A stretch of DNA of 60,000 bases from Diphasiastrum complanatum (GCA_029204225.1 CM055109.1:18987783-19047782), one strand, 5' to 3'; positions 12,901-24,949 are shown, counted from the stretch's first letter. A program made the numbers and translations. Notes: generated by a model not told the origin, from the letters alone.

Positions 12901-15900
12901 TGTACATGCCCATTTTTTGCTAGAGAATGTGCTCTGGGAAAGTGGGGGGAAGAAGTCATGCTGGCTTTGTTTCGCAGTCTTACCCATTTGTGCAAGCCAT
13001 TCTCGATAGTGGGTCTGGCATGAATATTATCGCACTGTCCTTAGAAAAGGCATATGGATTTTTGTGATCATTAAATGAGTCTGAAGGTGCAGGTACAGTA
13101 CACAGGAAGCAGCAGGCCGTACACTCACACATGTGAAGAGTTTAGCATGATTTTGGAGCCAATTTGTGGTGTTCAAGCCAAGTAAGCTAGAAATCAGTGC
13201 ATCAATTAGTAATCTAGCTATTAGATCTTGATTGGATCTTAAGTAGGTGCTTTCTCCATCATTTCTAGGATCAATTGGGATTATTTTGCTGTATTTTTAA
13301 CATGGTATCAGAGCCATTCCAAGAAATGAGCTATAATGCATGCTAGAATCATAGATTTTGATGCAATTCAAGCATTGATTTGCTATCTAGACACAATCGA
13401 TGATTTGTACCTTCAATCTTTGATCAATTTGAGTGAAGAGGGATCTAATGGTTTTTGATTTACAGGCTTTTTAGCTTCAAAATCCGAGTTGAGGTCATCT
13501 CTTATCAATTGGATCAAAATAGCAAGTATTTTGTGCTTTCTTCTTTGTGATGCTACTTGATTTGTGGTGTCAATCACAAAGAATAGTTTTCAATCATTCA
13601 ATAGGAAGGTAGATCATCATTCTTGGTGCTGTAATAGGTCGTTCTTAGACTTATTGACGTCATTAAAAGTCAATTTTGCAGTCAGCCCAAAGTTTTTGAC
13701 AAGTACTCATCATAGAGTGCAATTCTAGCTAAGATTGTGTTCAGTTTTTGCTTGTTTTGGAGAAAAGTTTGGATTCATTATTGTATAGTGATTCAACCTG
13801 ATCTTGTAGGGATGATTTGAAGAGGCATTTATGTGCATTTGATTCCTTTTGATTCAGGTTAGGTGAATCCAAACACCTTGTGAAGTCGAGATCAGAGGAG
13901 GCAATTCTAGATCCATTTTTCATTCCAATTCAAGCTAGTTTCCATTCTTGTTGTCTTAAATACATTTGATTTGGCTTAAGATCAGGTAGGATCTTATTTG
14001 TGATCAAGCTCTTGATTAGAGAGAGATGGCTTCCATAAATGCATATCTCTTGGATCCAAGTGATAGATTGAATGTTTCTAATTATTCTATTTGGAAGCTA
14101 AGAATGGAATCAATTCTTGTTTTACAAGATCTAATGGATATTATGAGTGGTGAAGAGGATGAGCCTATTTGCCCTCAAAAAGCTACAAGATACAAGAAGA
14201 GGTGAAAAATTGCCCTCCATTGTATAAAAATGAATGTAGCAAATGAGCTTCTTAAGGAAATAGGTGCTTGCACCTCGGCTCAAGAAGCATGGGAATCTCT
14301 TCAAAAAATATATGAATCTAAAAACACTTCAAAGTTGCTATCCTTGAAGAACCAAATCCTTCAATGCTTTCAAGCCAAGGGAGAGAGGGGTCATTCATAT
14401 GTTTTGAGAGTTAAAGACTTAAACAAGGAGCTTGCTTACATAGGAGATTCTATTAAGGAAAGTGAACTTGTTCAATTGATCTTGAATGGACTAAGTGTGG
14501 ATTTTGCTAACTTGGTGCAAGGCTACCACATGACAAGCAAGAGGGAGTATTTTTCAACCTTATCTACCTATGATGGTCCTATCAAGTCAATTTTTACAGC
14601 AGATGATTATGCTTGTAAGGTAGAAGGCATAGGATCAATACCTATATGCTTGGGATTTTCAAGGAAGATCAAGATAGATGGTGTACTTGACATTCCTAGC
14701 ATCACTAAGAACTTGCTTAGTGTAGGTTGACAATGCATTTCTTGTGGAGTTCACCACAAATGCATGTAACATCAAGAGAAGCCCTCACTTGTGCTAACCA
14801 TATGATGAATGGAGTTCCATGTAGCTCTATTGAAGGCAAAACACCATTTGAAGTCTTGTGTGGGAGGAAGCCCAATCTCAAGGACTTAAGGGTGTTTGGA
14901 TGCATTTGCTATGTACATACGCCTTTGGAGACAAGGACCAAGGAAGATCTATCATCAATCAAAGGGATCATGCTCGGGTATGGCAATGCAAGCAAAGGAT
15001 ACAAGGTATACATTCCATCTTCAAACAAGTTTGTGGTTTCTAGAGATGTCATATTTGATGAGATTAAGATGCATAAGCTTGTTGATGGCTCAATCAAATC
15101 ACCTATCAAGAGGGAGGTGGCCGAGGATCAAAATAATCTAGATCTTGAGGAGGCTGCAAGAGCCAAGTGTACCACTCATTCCAAGGAGGTCATCAAGGGT
15201 AAAAGTGGAGCCAATGAGGCTCACATACCAAGACAAGGGCAAGCAAGCCGAGGGTAATCCATATTCATCCTTTGCACTCATTTCAAGTTTTGAAGAACCT
15301 TCATGTCTAGAAGATACATTAAGTTCCAAAGAGTGGTTCCAAGCAATGTTAGATGAATACAATGCTTTGATGGAAAATGGCACATGGATCCTTGTTGATA
15401 GACCACTTAAAAATGCAATTGGATGTAAATGGGTTTTCAAACTAAAACTGAACATGGATGGAAGTGTAAGCAAGCACGATGCAAGGTTAGTTGCCAACGG
15501 ATATGCTCAAGATAGGGGCATAGACTATGAAGAAACATTTGCACCCGTTGCCAAGATGATCACCATAAGGTTACTTCTAGCACTTGCTTCACATTTTGGT
15601 TGGATGTCTCCATGGACTCAAGCAAGCACCTAGAGCTTAGTACACTAGGCTCAACATCTTTCTAGACTCTATCAACTTTGTTATGAGCTCTTATGATTCT
15701 TTTTTGTATATATAATTTAATGATGGCAAGATCATTGTACTTGTTTTGTATGTAGATGACATTATTCTTAGTGGAAATGATCTTGATGGCGTGAAAGTTG
15801 TTCTCTGCTCTCTGGCCGTACTACAGGCCGTAGGATCTTCATGTTTTGATCTTGTTTAGATTGCTCTTGATTGAAATTGCCAATCTAGATCAATTGTTGA

Positions 15901-18900
15901 GTGCTAGTTTTGCTATAATTGGTTAATCAATTAATCGATCACTCTTGAGAATCATTTATGTTTCTATTTATTGTACTTTCAACACCCCCCAACTGCCTAG
16001 GCCACTGAATAAATATGATCAAACGAAAAACAACCTCCAACTATAATGGAGCACTTTATGATAAAAATAGGCTCTCTAATATCCAAGAAAATGAAGAATG
16101 TGAAAGTTCCCCAAAAAAGATAAACCTAATCTCATGCTAACGCTACTCTAGCTATGCTCAAATCTCAGCTATTCTGTTTATGCTCAAATTATGCTCACAG
16201 CTCTATTTACAGTCTTCTCAAACACCCTAACCTAACTAGCCAAAATGCTTGAAATCTTTTCTTTGAATCACTTTGACTTTTTAGAGCATAGTTTAGTAGG
16301 ATGTGGGGGTTTCGAAGGGGCCAAATGCCCAATCAAATGCATGACCTCTATGTTCAAGTCACATTTATGCACAAGCATGGTTGCATGCATTACCTTAGCC
16401 ATCAAAATGATAGAAGAAAGGTGAACAGACACCTACACAATGTTACCTCTTTTTTCTGCAGAATCTATCCATTGGTGAGTATCACAGCGTAGTAAGGGTA
16501 AAGGTCAACAACTATGCTACTACAATAGGAAGGGATAGTTGTCACTGACTACCTCTTTCAAAGCCTAAGCTACGTCCTATTAGAGGATTAAAACTATAAT
16601 CAATCGTAGAAAACTGCAATAGGTAAGATCATCTTCTGAATCCTTAGCTTGACTATTTGTGGGCGCCATACCCTTTGTGCTCTTGGCCTCTCTTGGGGTC
16701 AAAGGTGAATGTACGGGAAATTTATCTATGGTGGCGTAAAGCCCTTCATGATTGATTATGAATGCTACAACAAGGATAAAGATGCAAAGAGAGACTAAAG
16801 ATGAAAGAATATGGAAGTCAGTGTTCCTGTGCACTAATCCACCTCACAGTTGACAAGGTGACATGCCATGCTGAACCTGCAAACTACATTGGATGCTAAA
16901 TTGACAACAGGAGATAGTACACATGGCTAGTCATCTAGGCATCTTACATGCATAATAGAGAAACAAGAATCAAGCGTAAAGCATAAACACTCACCTCACA
17001 ATTTTCTCTCTTTCTTTCTCACTCTCTCTCTCAATCACGAGCATTCACAAAACAAAAATAGGGGAACTCTTTGACTTCAAATGAAAGTTGAGAACAAAAA
17101 ATACAAAGGATTCTATAGTTGGGTCCAAAAGAGTTGAAGTGGCAATTGACTATTGGCTCACTTCTAAAACTAGGAAGTCTAAGTTAACTTGCCTTTATTT
17201 ATTTTTGCAAGTAACTTGACTTTTACAATGTTTTTGCATTTCCTATTTTGAGCCATGCCACCTGAATCCCTAGTCATGCTTCAAGAGGCACATTTGGAAA
17301 ACTAGCCGATTCTCTAAAAAAAGGATGGAAGAACATGAATTAACATGTGACTAGCAAAATTTGGAAACCAAATCTAGAAAGGAAGAGAATTCCCTTTATT
17401 CATTCTATACAAATTCAAATATGGGACTATCTAAAGTATAAAGTCACAAGAGTGATCATGGCTTAGAATGATCCTATTGAGACCATGGGTTGCATGGAAA
17501 ACACAATGGCTAACAATTGATTGATTTAGACGACAGCATGAAAGAAGTCCTTGATAAGCTTGAGAGAAGACTTAGAGTGCAACCCACACATCCATCCATC
17601 CATCAATGTGGCTAACCAGATTCGTGTGTCTCCTAGTCTTGCATGTATGGCCGATTTGACCAACAAATAGCTGAAATATCTTGATATGATGTTGTTGCAA
17701 CTTGCCTGAATTAGGATATCAACTAGGTATTCTTTCTGCTACATTCAAGTTAAGAAAATTGATTCACATTGTTCCTCTTAACAAAAATCTTGTACACCTC
17801 ATATTGACACTTAGCAAAGAAATTTGAAAATCCAATGAGAAAGAAACATGATAATGATGTTGCTTGCTTCTTTTGTAGAAAAAAAAATGCTTTTCCTAGC
17901 CTTGTTTTTGAGAGGACAAAGGAGAAGGTATAAGCAGATGAGCCTGAAGAGGGAAGGAAGGTGATTTCAATTATTTCAAGGGATGAGTTTATCGCCCATG
18001 AAGGGCATCTCAAAGGCAAAAAAATTTAAGGTAAAGTGATCTGGTTCCTCGATAAAGCAAGATAGTACTTCAATTCTTCTTGCACATCTTACTGTATTAT
18101 AGAATGACTTGGTTTCAATAATGTACCCATTCCCATGTAAATAATCAAGGGGGCTTCACCTCAACACAACCAACACAGTGAGGTGTTAAGAGGTTCAGCA
18201 TGACTGAATATCAAGATATGCTAACAATCAACTTGATGATTTAAAGAGATATAAGATGATATTTGGTATTAAAAAGTTGCAACATATCAATCCCGCTGTT
18301 GATTGGAGCCTACATGCACTAATTCTTCAACAAGTTGGAAAACTAAACAAGGACAAGAGATAGCCTCCAATTTGCACCAGCTCAAGGAGTGTTTTCAAGT
18401 CAAGATGCTAGTAAAGTCTAAGAAGATCTCAATCTATTGCAGTATTGTAAATCATATCTTTCAACCTAATGAAAAATCCATAGGAGATGAGATGTACCGT
18501 GTAACTGGCCTTTTTCAAAGTTTGCAAATGTCTTTCTTGAAGAGTTATGACGTTATTCAACCATCTAAAGATATTAAGCATGAGATCGACTTGGAGCCTA
18601 GCAGTGGACCTATTCTCTGAAATCCACATAGACTAAGTATACTGGAACAAAAGAAGGCAAAAAAGGACAACCCCAAGAATTGTTCAATGAAGGATCTATT
18701 ACACCAAATAAATCACTTCATGGTAATCAAGCTTTAAATTAACCTGCAACAAAGAACAAATAACCTGTGCCTAGAATAGAGGATATTTTTGATAAGTTTT
18801 TCGAAGGTACGCATTTCTCTAAGATTGACTTGAGAACTGGATATCACAAGATTAAAAACTTATGCTTGAACTAAATTCGTCGAACTCATGAATGTGGTTT

Positions 18901-21784
18901 TTGAAAAATGTGTTGATAAGCTTGTTGAGGCCTTCTTGGATAATATTATGAGATGGAAGAAGATCATTTGGTTCATATCAGGGAAGTGCTCAAAAAATGT
19001 GGGCAACATGTTTTGAATGCTAAGATGTCTAAGCATAAGTTCTTCAACCAGAAAATAGAGTATCTTCTGCACATGGTTTCTAAGCATGGCATTAAAGTAG
19101 ATCCTAACGTGTTCCTCATGATATAAGAGAACTAAGCAGTTTCCTTGGTTTAACTAACTATCACAAAAGTTTTGTGAAGAACTTTCAAAGAAAATTAACT
19201 CTCTTAACCGAACTTTTGAAGAAACATCACAAGTTCATTTGACAAATTCCTACGCATCATCATGAAAAATTGAAAGAAATTCTATGTTCAACCCATGTCC
19301 TTCAAGTTGTGACCTGAAGTTCATGATAGCCTTTGACACACTTTTGCCAAAACTTTGTCGGTCTGTGGTCAGCAAAGATCTTAAAAGGCACTTTACTGTG
19401 TAGTTACTGCTTCTTGTTCTTTGAGCCTGGTCAGGTTCCCAACATCGCCTTCTCATGCACATTCCCAACCTAGGATTCTGCAGTTTATCCAAAAAGCTAG
19501 ATTCCCACATTCAAACAAGATTCTTGCAGCTCTGCTTATAATACATGAGATGCAACTCTGGTCACAACAATTCCAAATGTTTTCTAACCTTGTGAGGAAG
19601 CATAGAGATCTGCAAACATTTATTGACACCAACGTCCAAGAGATACCCCACATTGAACAAAGCATTCTTATTCTGGATCACAATGCCAAGGCTAAAAGTG
19701 GACAGGTCTTTTCATGCGCTGACATACTTTGCCAGCTTATTCAAAGGATATAATTAGTTAACAGAGGTATTATGTATACCCTATCAATAAGTGCTCCATA
19801 ATTGTATAAAACCTATACTATGGTGATGCCATAACCAAGGCCGAATGTTAAAATGCTCAAGTTGAAGTTGGGCAACAATGCAACCCCTCAAGTTGAACTT
19901 ATTAGCAACCACAACTTGCCCCTTCTTTGGTCATCTTTTCTACAATACTCGCTCTCCTCCAGTATCTCTACATACCACTTCCAAAAACATAAACATCTTC
20001 ACAGACTGACTCCTTGAGGAGACTTGAAATTACAATAGTGGCTCTTGGAGCAGCATAATTGCTTCGGCTTATGAGGTGGGTGGGGAGTTGATATTTTTAT
20101 GTTATGTGTCTTTGTGCGTCTGAGTAGCATCAAACTCCATACCTCAAGGTGAAGAAGGGAGCTGCCAACCAACCCACCATTCCGAGATTTCTGGGGAGTT
20201 GACCACCGTGCTTCTCATAGTCGATCTTACAGAGCCCACTTGAGAGCTTGCCGTTGGGTCTTTTCTTAAAAAAGATATGCCTTTTTTCAGTTCGAACACA
20301 CTCACAGGTGTGTTCTCTAATAGTTGTTGGCAAGGACCACTTTGCATGTTATTTTACAGGTCTCGACTATGCTTTAGTGGAGAGATGTTCCACTGTTAAG
20401 AGTGCATCTTAAAGCTAATGGCATGAATCTTGAAAGCAGCTTCAATCAAAGGGTAGCTGGCTAATATTGAAGCTTAATTTATCTGATGGAGAGCTACTTA
20501 AGGTTTGTGTTACATGAGTTCTCCTTAGCCATCTGATAAAATAAAGGTTCATCGTCGTATCGTCGCAGTCAATTCAGTTGTAAAATGTGAGACCCTTGCA
20601 TGTGTACGTTGCCAGTCATCTGGATTCAGGGAGAGTGAGTGAACACCAACTTCACAGCACACTGCTTTTGTCTAATTTTCAGATTAAACATGACTCCACT
20701 AACATCAACCAGAAAGTTTGCTTAAGTCCACACGTGTGCATAGCAATTTCACTTTATCATGCATGTGCCTACCTATGCATATGAAATCCATCCTATGGAG
20801 CTTGGCATTCAAAAGAAAAAAAGAAATAATGCTGGACATATGAACATCACAAAACTCAAGTGAAGTGTAGGTTCTCTAGCGAAAATATTTGATTAACTAC
20901 CAAAACAGGCTAACCAGTTGATACAAAAAGCCATTGTGCCTGCTCACGATACTGCTTCAAAAGATAGCATATACTTTAGTTAAGAATACCTTCACAACCG
21001 CCCGCACTCTTTCCCCAGCAGCAGAAGAAGATAGATTATCTGTAGAGAGGCTGCATCTTTTAATCAGCAATGTCATCCACATTTTCAAACATTGACTGCA
21101 TCCTTACTGTACAAGGTTCACTTAAGATTGCATAACTCTGACTTGTTGCAAATGAAAGAACACTTGTATCGGAGCACATATATCAAGCAATTGGTGAATA
21201 TGTAGGAGAGACTGAGCAGGAGATTAAGAGATATACAATGAAACAATAAATACTCAATCACAAGTGGACATACCCTTTGCCAGAGAGCTCTGATTGCTAG
21301 GCATAAGAACAAAGGATGACTCTTTTTGGAGAGATGGATTCTCCATAGCTGTCATAGATCAAAAAGCATCAGCCTTCGTTAAAATATTGACGTCTGACTT
21401 ACGTAAAGTAAAAAAAATAAGAGTGTAGCTTGAATTAAGTTAAGGGATTCATCACCTGAGCCGAAGATGATTATATATGACAGCGTGGGGACTCAAAAGA
21501 GACTGATTCAAATCTTACCCGTACTAAAGGTATACAGTAAAAAAGATAGATAAGCCTTCATACCTTTCTTACAAATTTTCCATTCACTGACGATGATAGT
21601 TGGGATGGCATCGCACCAGCAATCCGTTAACTCCTTTAAAATGTCATTCTTAGCTTCTGAATATGCGATCTGTTAAAGACAGTATATATACTCACTTCAG
21701 CTCCCGCTTTCTCGCATCTATCGTAAGTTTTATGATAGCAAACCCACCTGTGTAGTCTGAAAGCAAGGATCTTCATATCCACAG
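9982..21784 (-). CDS. GFS9/TT9 (CLEC16A-like) homologue, 3' exons only
   Basis: Host gene. In Arabidopsis GFS9/TT9 is a Golgi/endosome-associated protein needed for vacuolar trafficking; animal CLEC16A acts in endolysosomal trafficking and mitophagy. Minus-strand exons, all with GT/AG borders: 21748-21784 (tentative), 21564-21669, 21274-21348, 20990-21039, 11715-11874, 11302-11474, 9982-10233. The last six join without a frame break into 271 codons plus TGA. Diagnostic blocks, in order: a GERVRAVVKVFVALYQ stretch across the largest intron; PGDAMPCRVSFERGKEKAVY, then SGSLILAE; APLAGS; PRIDEEHGRWLHLRIRS; VDGRWTLAFPDEESCKKA; and LHPLL near the C-terminus. These follow the order of the family's C-terminal third as I remember it. 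The N-terminal FPL domain is not visible; it would lie upstream (higher coordinates), beyond or among transposons. No lesion is seen in the exons. Confidence 0.85.
12825..12920. repeat. Short tandem repeat, about 36-bp unit
   Basis: Units resembling GATACTATGCAYTGTACA followed by a T-rich spacer recur at about 12855 and 12891, with a weaker unit near 12830. A related motif (GACGCTATGTACTGTATGG) appears at about 22490, so the unit probably belongs to a dispersed repeat. Confidence 0.45.
13303..13315 (+). other. Retrotransposon primer-binding site
   Basis: TGGTATCAGAGCC, complementary to the 3' end of plant initiator tRNA-Met, follows a ...TTAACA end as expected for a 5' LTR/PBS junction. It marks the 5' side of the copia element in the intron; the LTR upstream (roughly 13130-13302) is not confirmed by a matching 3' LTR. 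Confidence 0.65.
14027..14730 (+). pseudogene. Copia Gag (UBN2-type) fused by deletion to a pre-integrase tail
   Basis: From the ATG at 14027 the frame reads a Gag of the UBN2/retrotrans_gag type: a SNYSIWKLRMESIL block, then AQEAWESLQKIYES, KNTSKLLSLKNQIL, and an LVQLILNGLSVDF block typical of copia gag. One stop interrupts near codon 59; the second part is open from 14230. No zinc knuckle is present: after the gag block the reading passes straight into DIPSITKNLLSVG, the segment normally located between protease and integrase. Nucleocapsid knuckle and protease are therefore deleted. The copy cannot support retrotransposition itself. Confidence 0.75.
14727..15640 (+). pseudogene. Copia integrase C-terminus and truncated reverse transcriptase
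   Basis: Two overlapping frames. 14727-15257 carries the integrase end: TPFEVLCGRKPNLKDLRVFG, then GIMLGYGNASKGYKVY and VVSRDVIFDE, the usual GKRG/copia C-terminal sequence. 15145-15633 carries the RT start: SSKEWFQAMLDEYNALMENG, WVFKLKLNMDGSV and YEETFAPVAKM, ending where the next helix should begin. The integrase HHCC and DDE residues are absent, removed by the internal deletion. A frame change links the two parts. Confidence 0.75.
15715..15795 (+). pseudogene. Copia RT catalytic-box fragment (YVDD)
   Basis: The frame reads GKIIVLVLYVDDIILSGND, the copia RT catalytic box. It follows 70 bases of a damaged segment matching the APRAWYxRL stretch. Sequence similarity to copia stops at about 15795, giving the 3' breakpoint of the coding remnant. 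Confidence 0.7.
15796..18490. other. Intron sequence without assignable genes
   Basis: No coding domain is supported. A CT-rich tract lies at 17003-17035. Frames at 16301-16492, 16580-16834 and 17750-18019 lack known motifs. Confidence 0.4.
18500..19300 (+). pseudogene. Ty3/gypsy RT-RNase H remnant in the GFS9 intron
   Basis: In order: DIKHEIDLEPSSGPI (canonical DVDHxIxLxPGxxP), HFSKIDLRTGYHKIK, VFEKCVDKLVEAFLDNI (FLDDI catalytic box with D to N), VLKKCGQHVLNAKMSKHKFF, GIKVDPN, IRELSSFLGLTNYHKSFVKNF and a TELLKKHHKF block. This spans RT to the start of RNase H. Several frame changes and stops break it. The second catalytic aspartate of the FLDD box is lost. It is antisense to the host gene. 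Confidence 0.8.
19300..20980. other. Intron sequence, nothing assignable
   Basis: Frames such as 19421-19753 do not show a domain I recognise; no structural repeats are evident. Confidence 0.35.
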
Positions 21785-22543
21785 CTAAACTTGGGTATTT
21801 GCAAGGTTTATCCTTGCTCATTTGAATTTTAAAATTGTGATGTCCACCACAAACATCACAACTTCAGGATATTCAGAACCAATACCATTGGCCATCATAA
21901 AGCCTCAAAGGTTCAAAAAAGTTACAGTAAGTTGAAATCGGTTCATATCACAAGCAAAATTCAACAATGAAAACCCCTGAGTTTATCGTAAAGGTGAATT
22001 TAGTGAAACTCACATGTCTACTGGTCACCTTTTGAGGGAATTAAAAAAAATAAGTCTCTCAAATACCGGGGCTCAACAGTGAATACAAAATAACTTCTTA
22101 CACTTGGAAGACTTAGCTCGACTTTTCCAGGGCTGAGAGTGCAAATCTTATAGCTTCTACCTTACGCCAAGATATAGATCAATTGTTCTTGCAAATGCAT
22201 TAAGATATGCACGCTTAGACAGGTTAGAAAAAAGACAGGATCATCAGATCTATCAACTTCTGAGTCATCCAATCACTATGCACTACGAATCTTGGCTTCT
22301 AGCGCAAATACTTTGAAGCAAGAAGAAAGACGAGAGGCCAGAGGTGGTAGATGATTGGCTCATCAACCAACGAAATAACCACCTAACTTTGCAAGCTATA
22401 CCTGAAGAAAAGAAATATCTTTCTCTTCTTATCTTTTGAACGTAAGTTTTTCAAATTTTTTATGCACTGTAGGAGCCTACTTTTCCCAGACGCTATGTAC
22501 TGTATGGCTGATTCACCGATTTTTTGATGCACTAATTCATTGG

Positions 22544-22600
22544 TCTCGCTCCACGCTCGCGTCCTATGCATTGATCTCGCTCCACGCTCGCGTCCTATGC
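22544..22600. repeat. 26-bp tandem duplication, 31-bp period
   Basis: The 26 bases at 22544-22569 (TCTCGCTCCACG...) recur exactly at 22575-22600 with a 5-base spacer. It is GC-rich compared with its AT-rich surroundings. Confidence 0.85.
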
Positions 22601-23233
22601 CTAAAACTGTGCCCACTACGTCCCTCTCGTTGAATAGATGCTCGTAGACTACTCAATCGCCTCAATCCGACATGCATAAAACACTCACACCCTCTCTATT
22701 TCTCCAAAGCGGGATGCCCATATGCAACTGATATATGTTCTAGAACATTGGTGTAGCAGAACACATTCTGCTGCTGTTGCAACTATGATATATATAATTG
22801 CAATGTGTTTCAAACTTGACTTGAGTACATCACTTTCATGCCATAATTGTCTGTGTTCACATAATTTTTTGGTTTTTATGGCAAAAAACAGCTTCATATA
22901 TGATTAATATATACAATATAAATAATATGTACACATATCAGAGATGCAAGGTCCATTCCACGGGGGTCTCGAAAAAAAAAAGTATTTAAGGACCATAGTC
23001 CAAGCATAACTCACCTCATTTGCAAATTCAGAAGCCCACATGCTGCCAGAGCAATCGCTACGACCAAGTCACGGCTTTCTATAAGATTTCGCATACGTTC
23101 TCGCTTCCAGATTTCTTGACCGTAAGATTATTGTCATTTTCTAGCTTTGCTCTATGCTTAGCATGGGTAATAAATTCTTGCATTAGAAAATATTCATATT
23201 TTAATTTGTATTCATCTTCTTGGAACATGGGTA

Positions 23234-23296
23234 ACCTATGCTCAGCATAGGTGCCTGCACCAGTCCTCTCCTTTAACCTATGCTGAGCATAGGTTG
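23234..23296. repeat. Pair of 18-bp near-palindromes
   Basis: CCTATGCTCAGCATAGG and CCTATGCTGAGCATAGG, each self-complementary around one central base, lie about 43 bases apart; a degenerate relative (CTATGCTTAGCATGGG) lies at 23152. Such pairs can form hairpins or be protein-binding sites; the function is unknown. Confidence 0.7.
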
Positions 23297-23384
23297 ACAT
23301 TTTGTTTTATATGGGTGTCAAAGAAACAGGATTTTCCTGAGTTTTTTGCATGGTATTTTTTGCAGAAATTTACTTTTCCCAAAA

Positions 23385-23564
23385 ACAATCATATCTATTG
23401 CTGATGCACTGATTAGGCATGCATTGATTGGGAGCGATACTGAACCATCTAAAATCATAACAAACTGTACTGAACCATAGCAACTCACAGCAAACCATCA
23501 GAACGGAACCATATTGAACCATTTGAAATCGGTACGGGAAGCATAAGATAGATACCATATTGAA

Positions 23565-23620
<56 letters not shown>

Positions 23621-23760
23621 TGGCTGCCTAGCCGGGTGCCCTACTGCCAGCGCGCTCCATCTCCGCATGGCTCCACGCAAACGAGGGGGAGCTAACTCCC
23701 CCCACCCTCCAGAACCGCGCCCTGCTGCCGCCTCCATCGTGGGTCAGGCAGAACTGAGGA
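23385..23760 (+). repeat. LINE 5'-end-like fragment with (CT)n tract
   Basis: Repeated GAACCAT motifs are followed by a (CT)n run (about 23571-23616) and then GATGGCTGCC and a GC-rich segment. The same order, in reverse complement, is seen at the 5' side of the LINE around 44940-45090 (GAACC motifs, (CT)n, GATGGCTGCC). I infer a fragment of that LINE's 5' region. The match is by eye and partial. Confidence 0.4.
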
Positions 23761-23969
23761 AGGCAGTATCTGGGACAAACAGAAACAAGATAGGCAAGAT
23801 CTGGACAGGAAATATCCTTAAAAAATTGTTGCATGCAAGATCTGGACAGGTGATATCCAGGGAAGGCAACAATTGGGCAGGTAATATCCGAGGAAGATAT
23901 CCTCAAATACTATTGCATGCAAGTATATTCTTAGTGGAAAGCCCATCATTTGTGTAAGGCAACGATGGG

Positions 23970-24698
23970 TAGCCTTCATGAATCCGTTCTTCCGGAATCA
24001 AGCAACTTAGATGGATCTAACTACAGCAAACTGAAAAATATACTTATGGACATGGATTATTGGGAAATTGTCACGGGACAAGAGGTGATGGCTCAAAATC
24101 TCAATGATCAAGATAGAAGGATATTTTGAGAAACGGGTGCAACATGCACATCATATCATCAACGTATCCGTGAAGGATAAGGCTATTCCTCTTATCAAGA
24201 ATGCAGTCGGGCCTAAGGATGCATGGGATATTCTTAGGAATACATATGAAACCGTGAGTAAGTCCCGAGCTTTGTTCTTTTGAGGGAGAGATCGACGAGA
24301 TGAATGGTTTGCTACTTCAAGAAGAGTTACGAAGACAAAACTTGATGTCTAGGGAAGATTTCAAGGAGCTGGGTTTCTTCACCAGGAATCAAGGCAAGAA
24401 GAAAGGAGGCAAAAAAGATCAGAAGCAGGAAGGCAAGGACAATACGGAAAAAGGAGACAGTTCCAAATCCAATCCAAAGAGAAATGGTAATTGTAACTTT
24501 TGTGGTAAATATGGTCATTTTGCGTTTGAGTGCAGGAAAAAGAAGGCAATCCAGGACAAGAAGAAGCAGTCAGGCAACTTCCTTGAAGACAAAGACAAAA
24601 GAGAAGCTGTGGGATGCTATGAGCTATTCTCAGCCTCAACATCAGAGAACTCTAATTATTATTGGTACATTGATTCTGGAGCAACGCAAAACATATGA
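23970..24698 (+). pseudogene. Copia Gag with CCHC knuckle and protease start
   Basis: From ATG 23970 the gag reads NLDGSNYSKLKNILMDMDYW, then after frame changes KDAWDILRNTYE. The part open from 24300 carries a lysine-rich linker, the knuckle CNFCGKYGHFAFEC (CX2CX4HX4C) and the protease active site YYWYIDSGATQNI. Here the D-S/T-G-A triad is kept, but the frame ends at once. It would package RNA (Gag) and process the polyprotein (protease) if intact. The start is a normal ATG; the gag N-terminus contains a stop near 24127. Confidence 0.75.
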
Positions 24699-24949
24699 CA
24701 CCACATCGTGAGTGGTTTACACAGTTTGATGACACTGATGTACATGCACATGTCAAGCTTGGAGACAATTCTTCTTACGACATCAAAGGTAGAGGTATAG
24801 AATGTTCTCTATGTTCGAGGCTTAAAGAAGAATTTACTTTCAATTTCTGCTATAACTAAACAGAGTATGAAAGTTGAGTTTGATGATCAAAAGTGTCTTA
24901 TGATTTATCAAAGACAAAAACAAAGGTTACAAGATGTGTTATAACTTAT

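Larger units (their letters stand above)
13303..15795 (+). mobile_element. Internally deleted Ty1/copia element in the GFS9 intron
   Basis: From the primer-binding site through gag to a truncated reverse transcriptase. The gag N-terminus starts at ATG 14027 and the reading is open apart from a stop near 14203. After the gag domain the frame jumps to the GAG-pre-integrase-type tail (IPSITKNLLSVG), then past most of the integrase to its C-terminal part, then to RT. RT breaks after the palm start and resumes only at the YVDD box. These clean jumps indicate internal deletions, not random decay. It is antisense to the host gene. Its 3' boundary and 3' LTR are not identified. Confidence 0.8.
11875..20989 (-). 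other. 9.1-kb intron of the GFS9-like gene, filled with transposons
   Basis: The donor GTATTC follows the exon ending at 20990 and the acceptor CAG precedes the exon starting at 11874, both phase 0, joining VVK to VFVALYQ. Within it: small repeats near 12.8 kb, an internally deleted copia element (13.3-15.8 kb), a gypsy RT remnant (18.5-19.3 kb) and otherwise unassigned sequence. The neighbouring introns are 1068, 240, 234, 215 and 78 bases, so this one is exceptional. The two elements whose strand can be read lie antisense to the gene. Confidence 0.75.
21790..23370. other. Upstream intron or intergenic stretch
   Basis: No further GFS9 exon could be placed with confidence. A GT-flanked candidate on the minus strand at about 23010-23055 (…SGSMWASEFANE before GTGAGT) has no family match. 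The stretch contains a 31-bp-period tandem duplication and two short palindromes, listed separately. Confidence 0.35.

Noticed and set aside
21690-21821. Reading MSKDKPCKYPSLAVDMKILAFRLHR as a GFS9 exon
   Set aside because: Its donor would give the wrong phase for the next exon; the other frame of the same bases (ending FQTTQ) joins correctly, so I list only 21748-21784 and mark it tentative.
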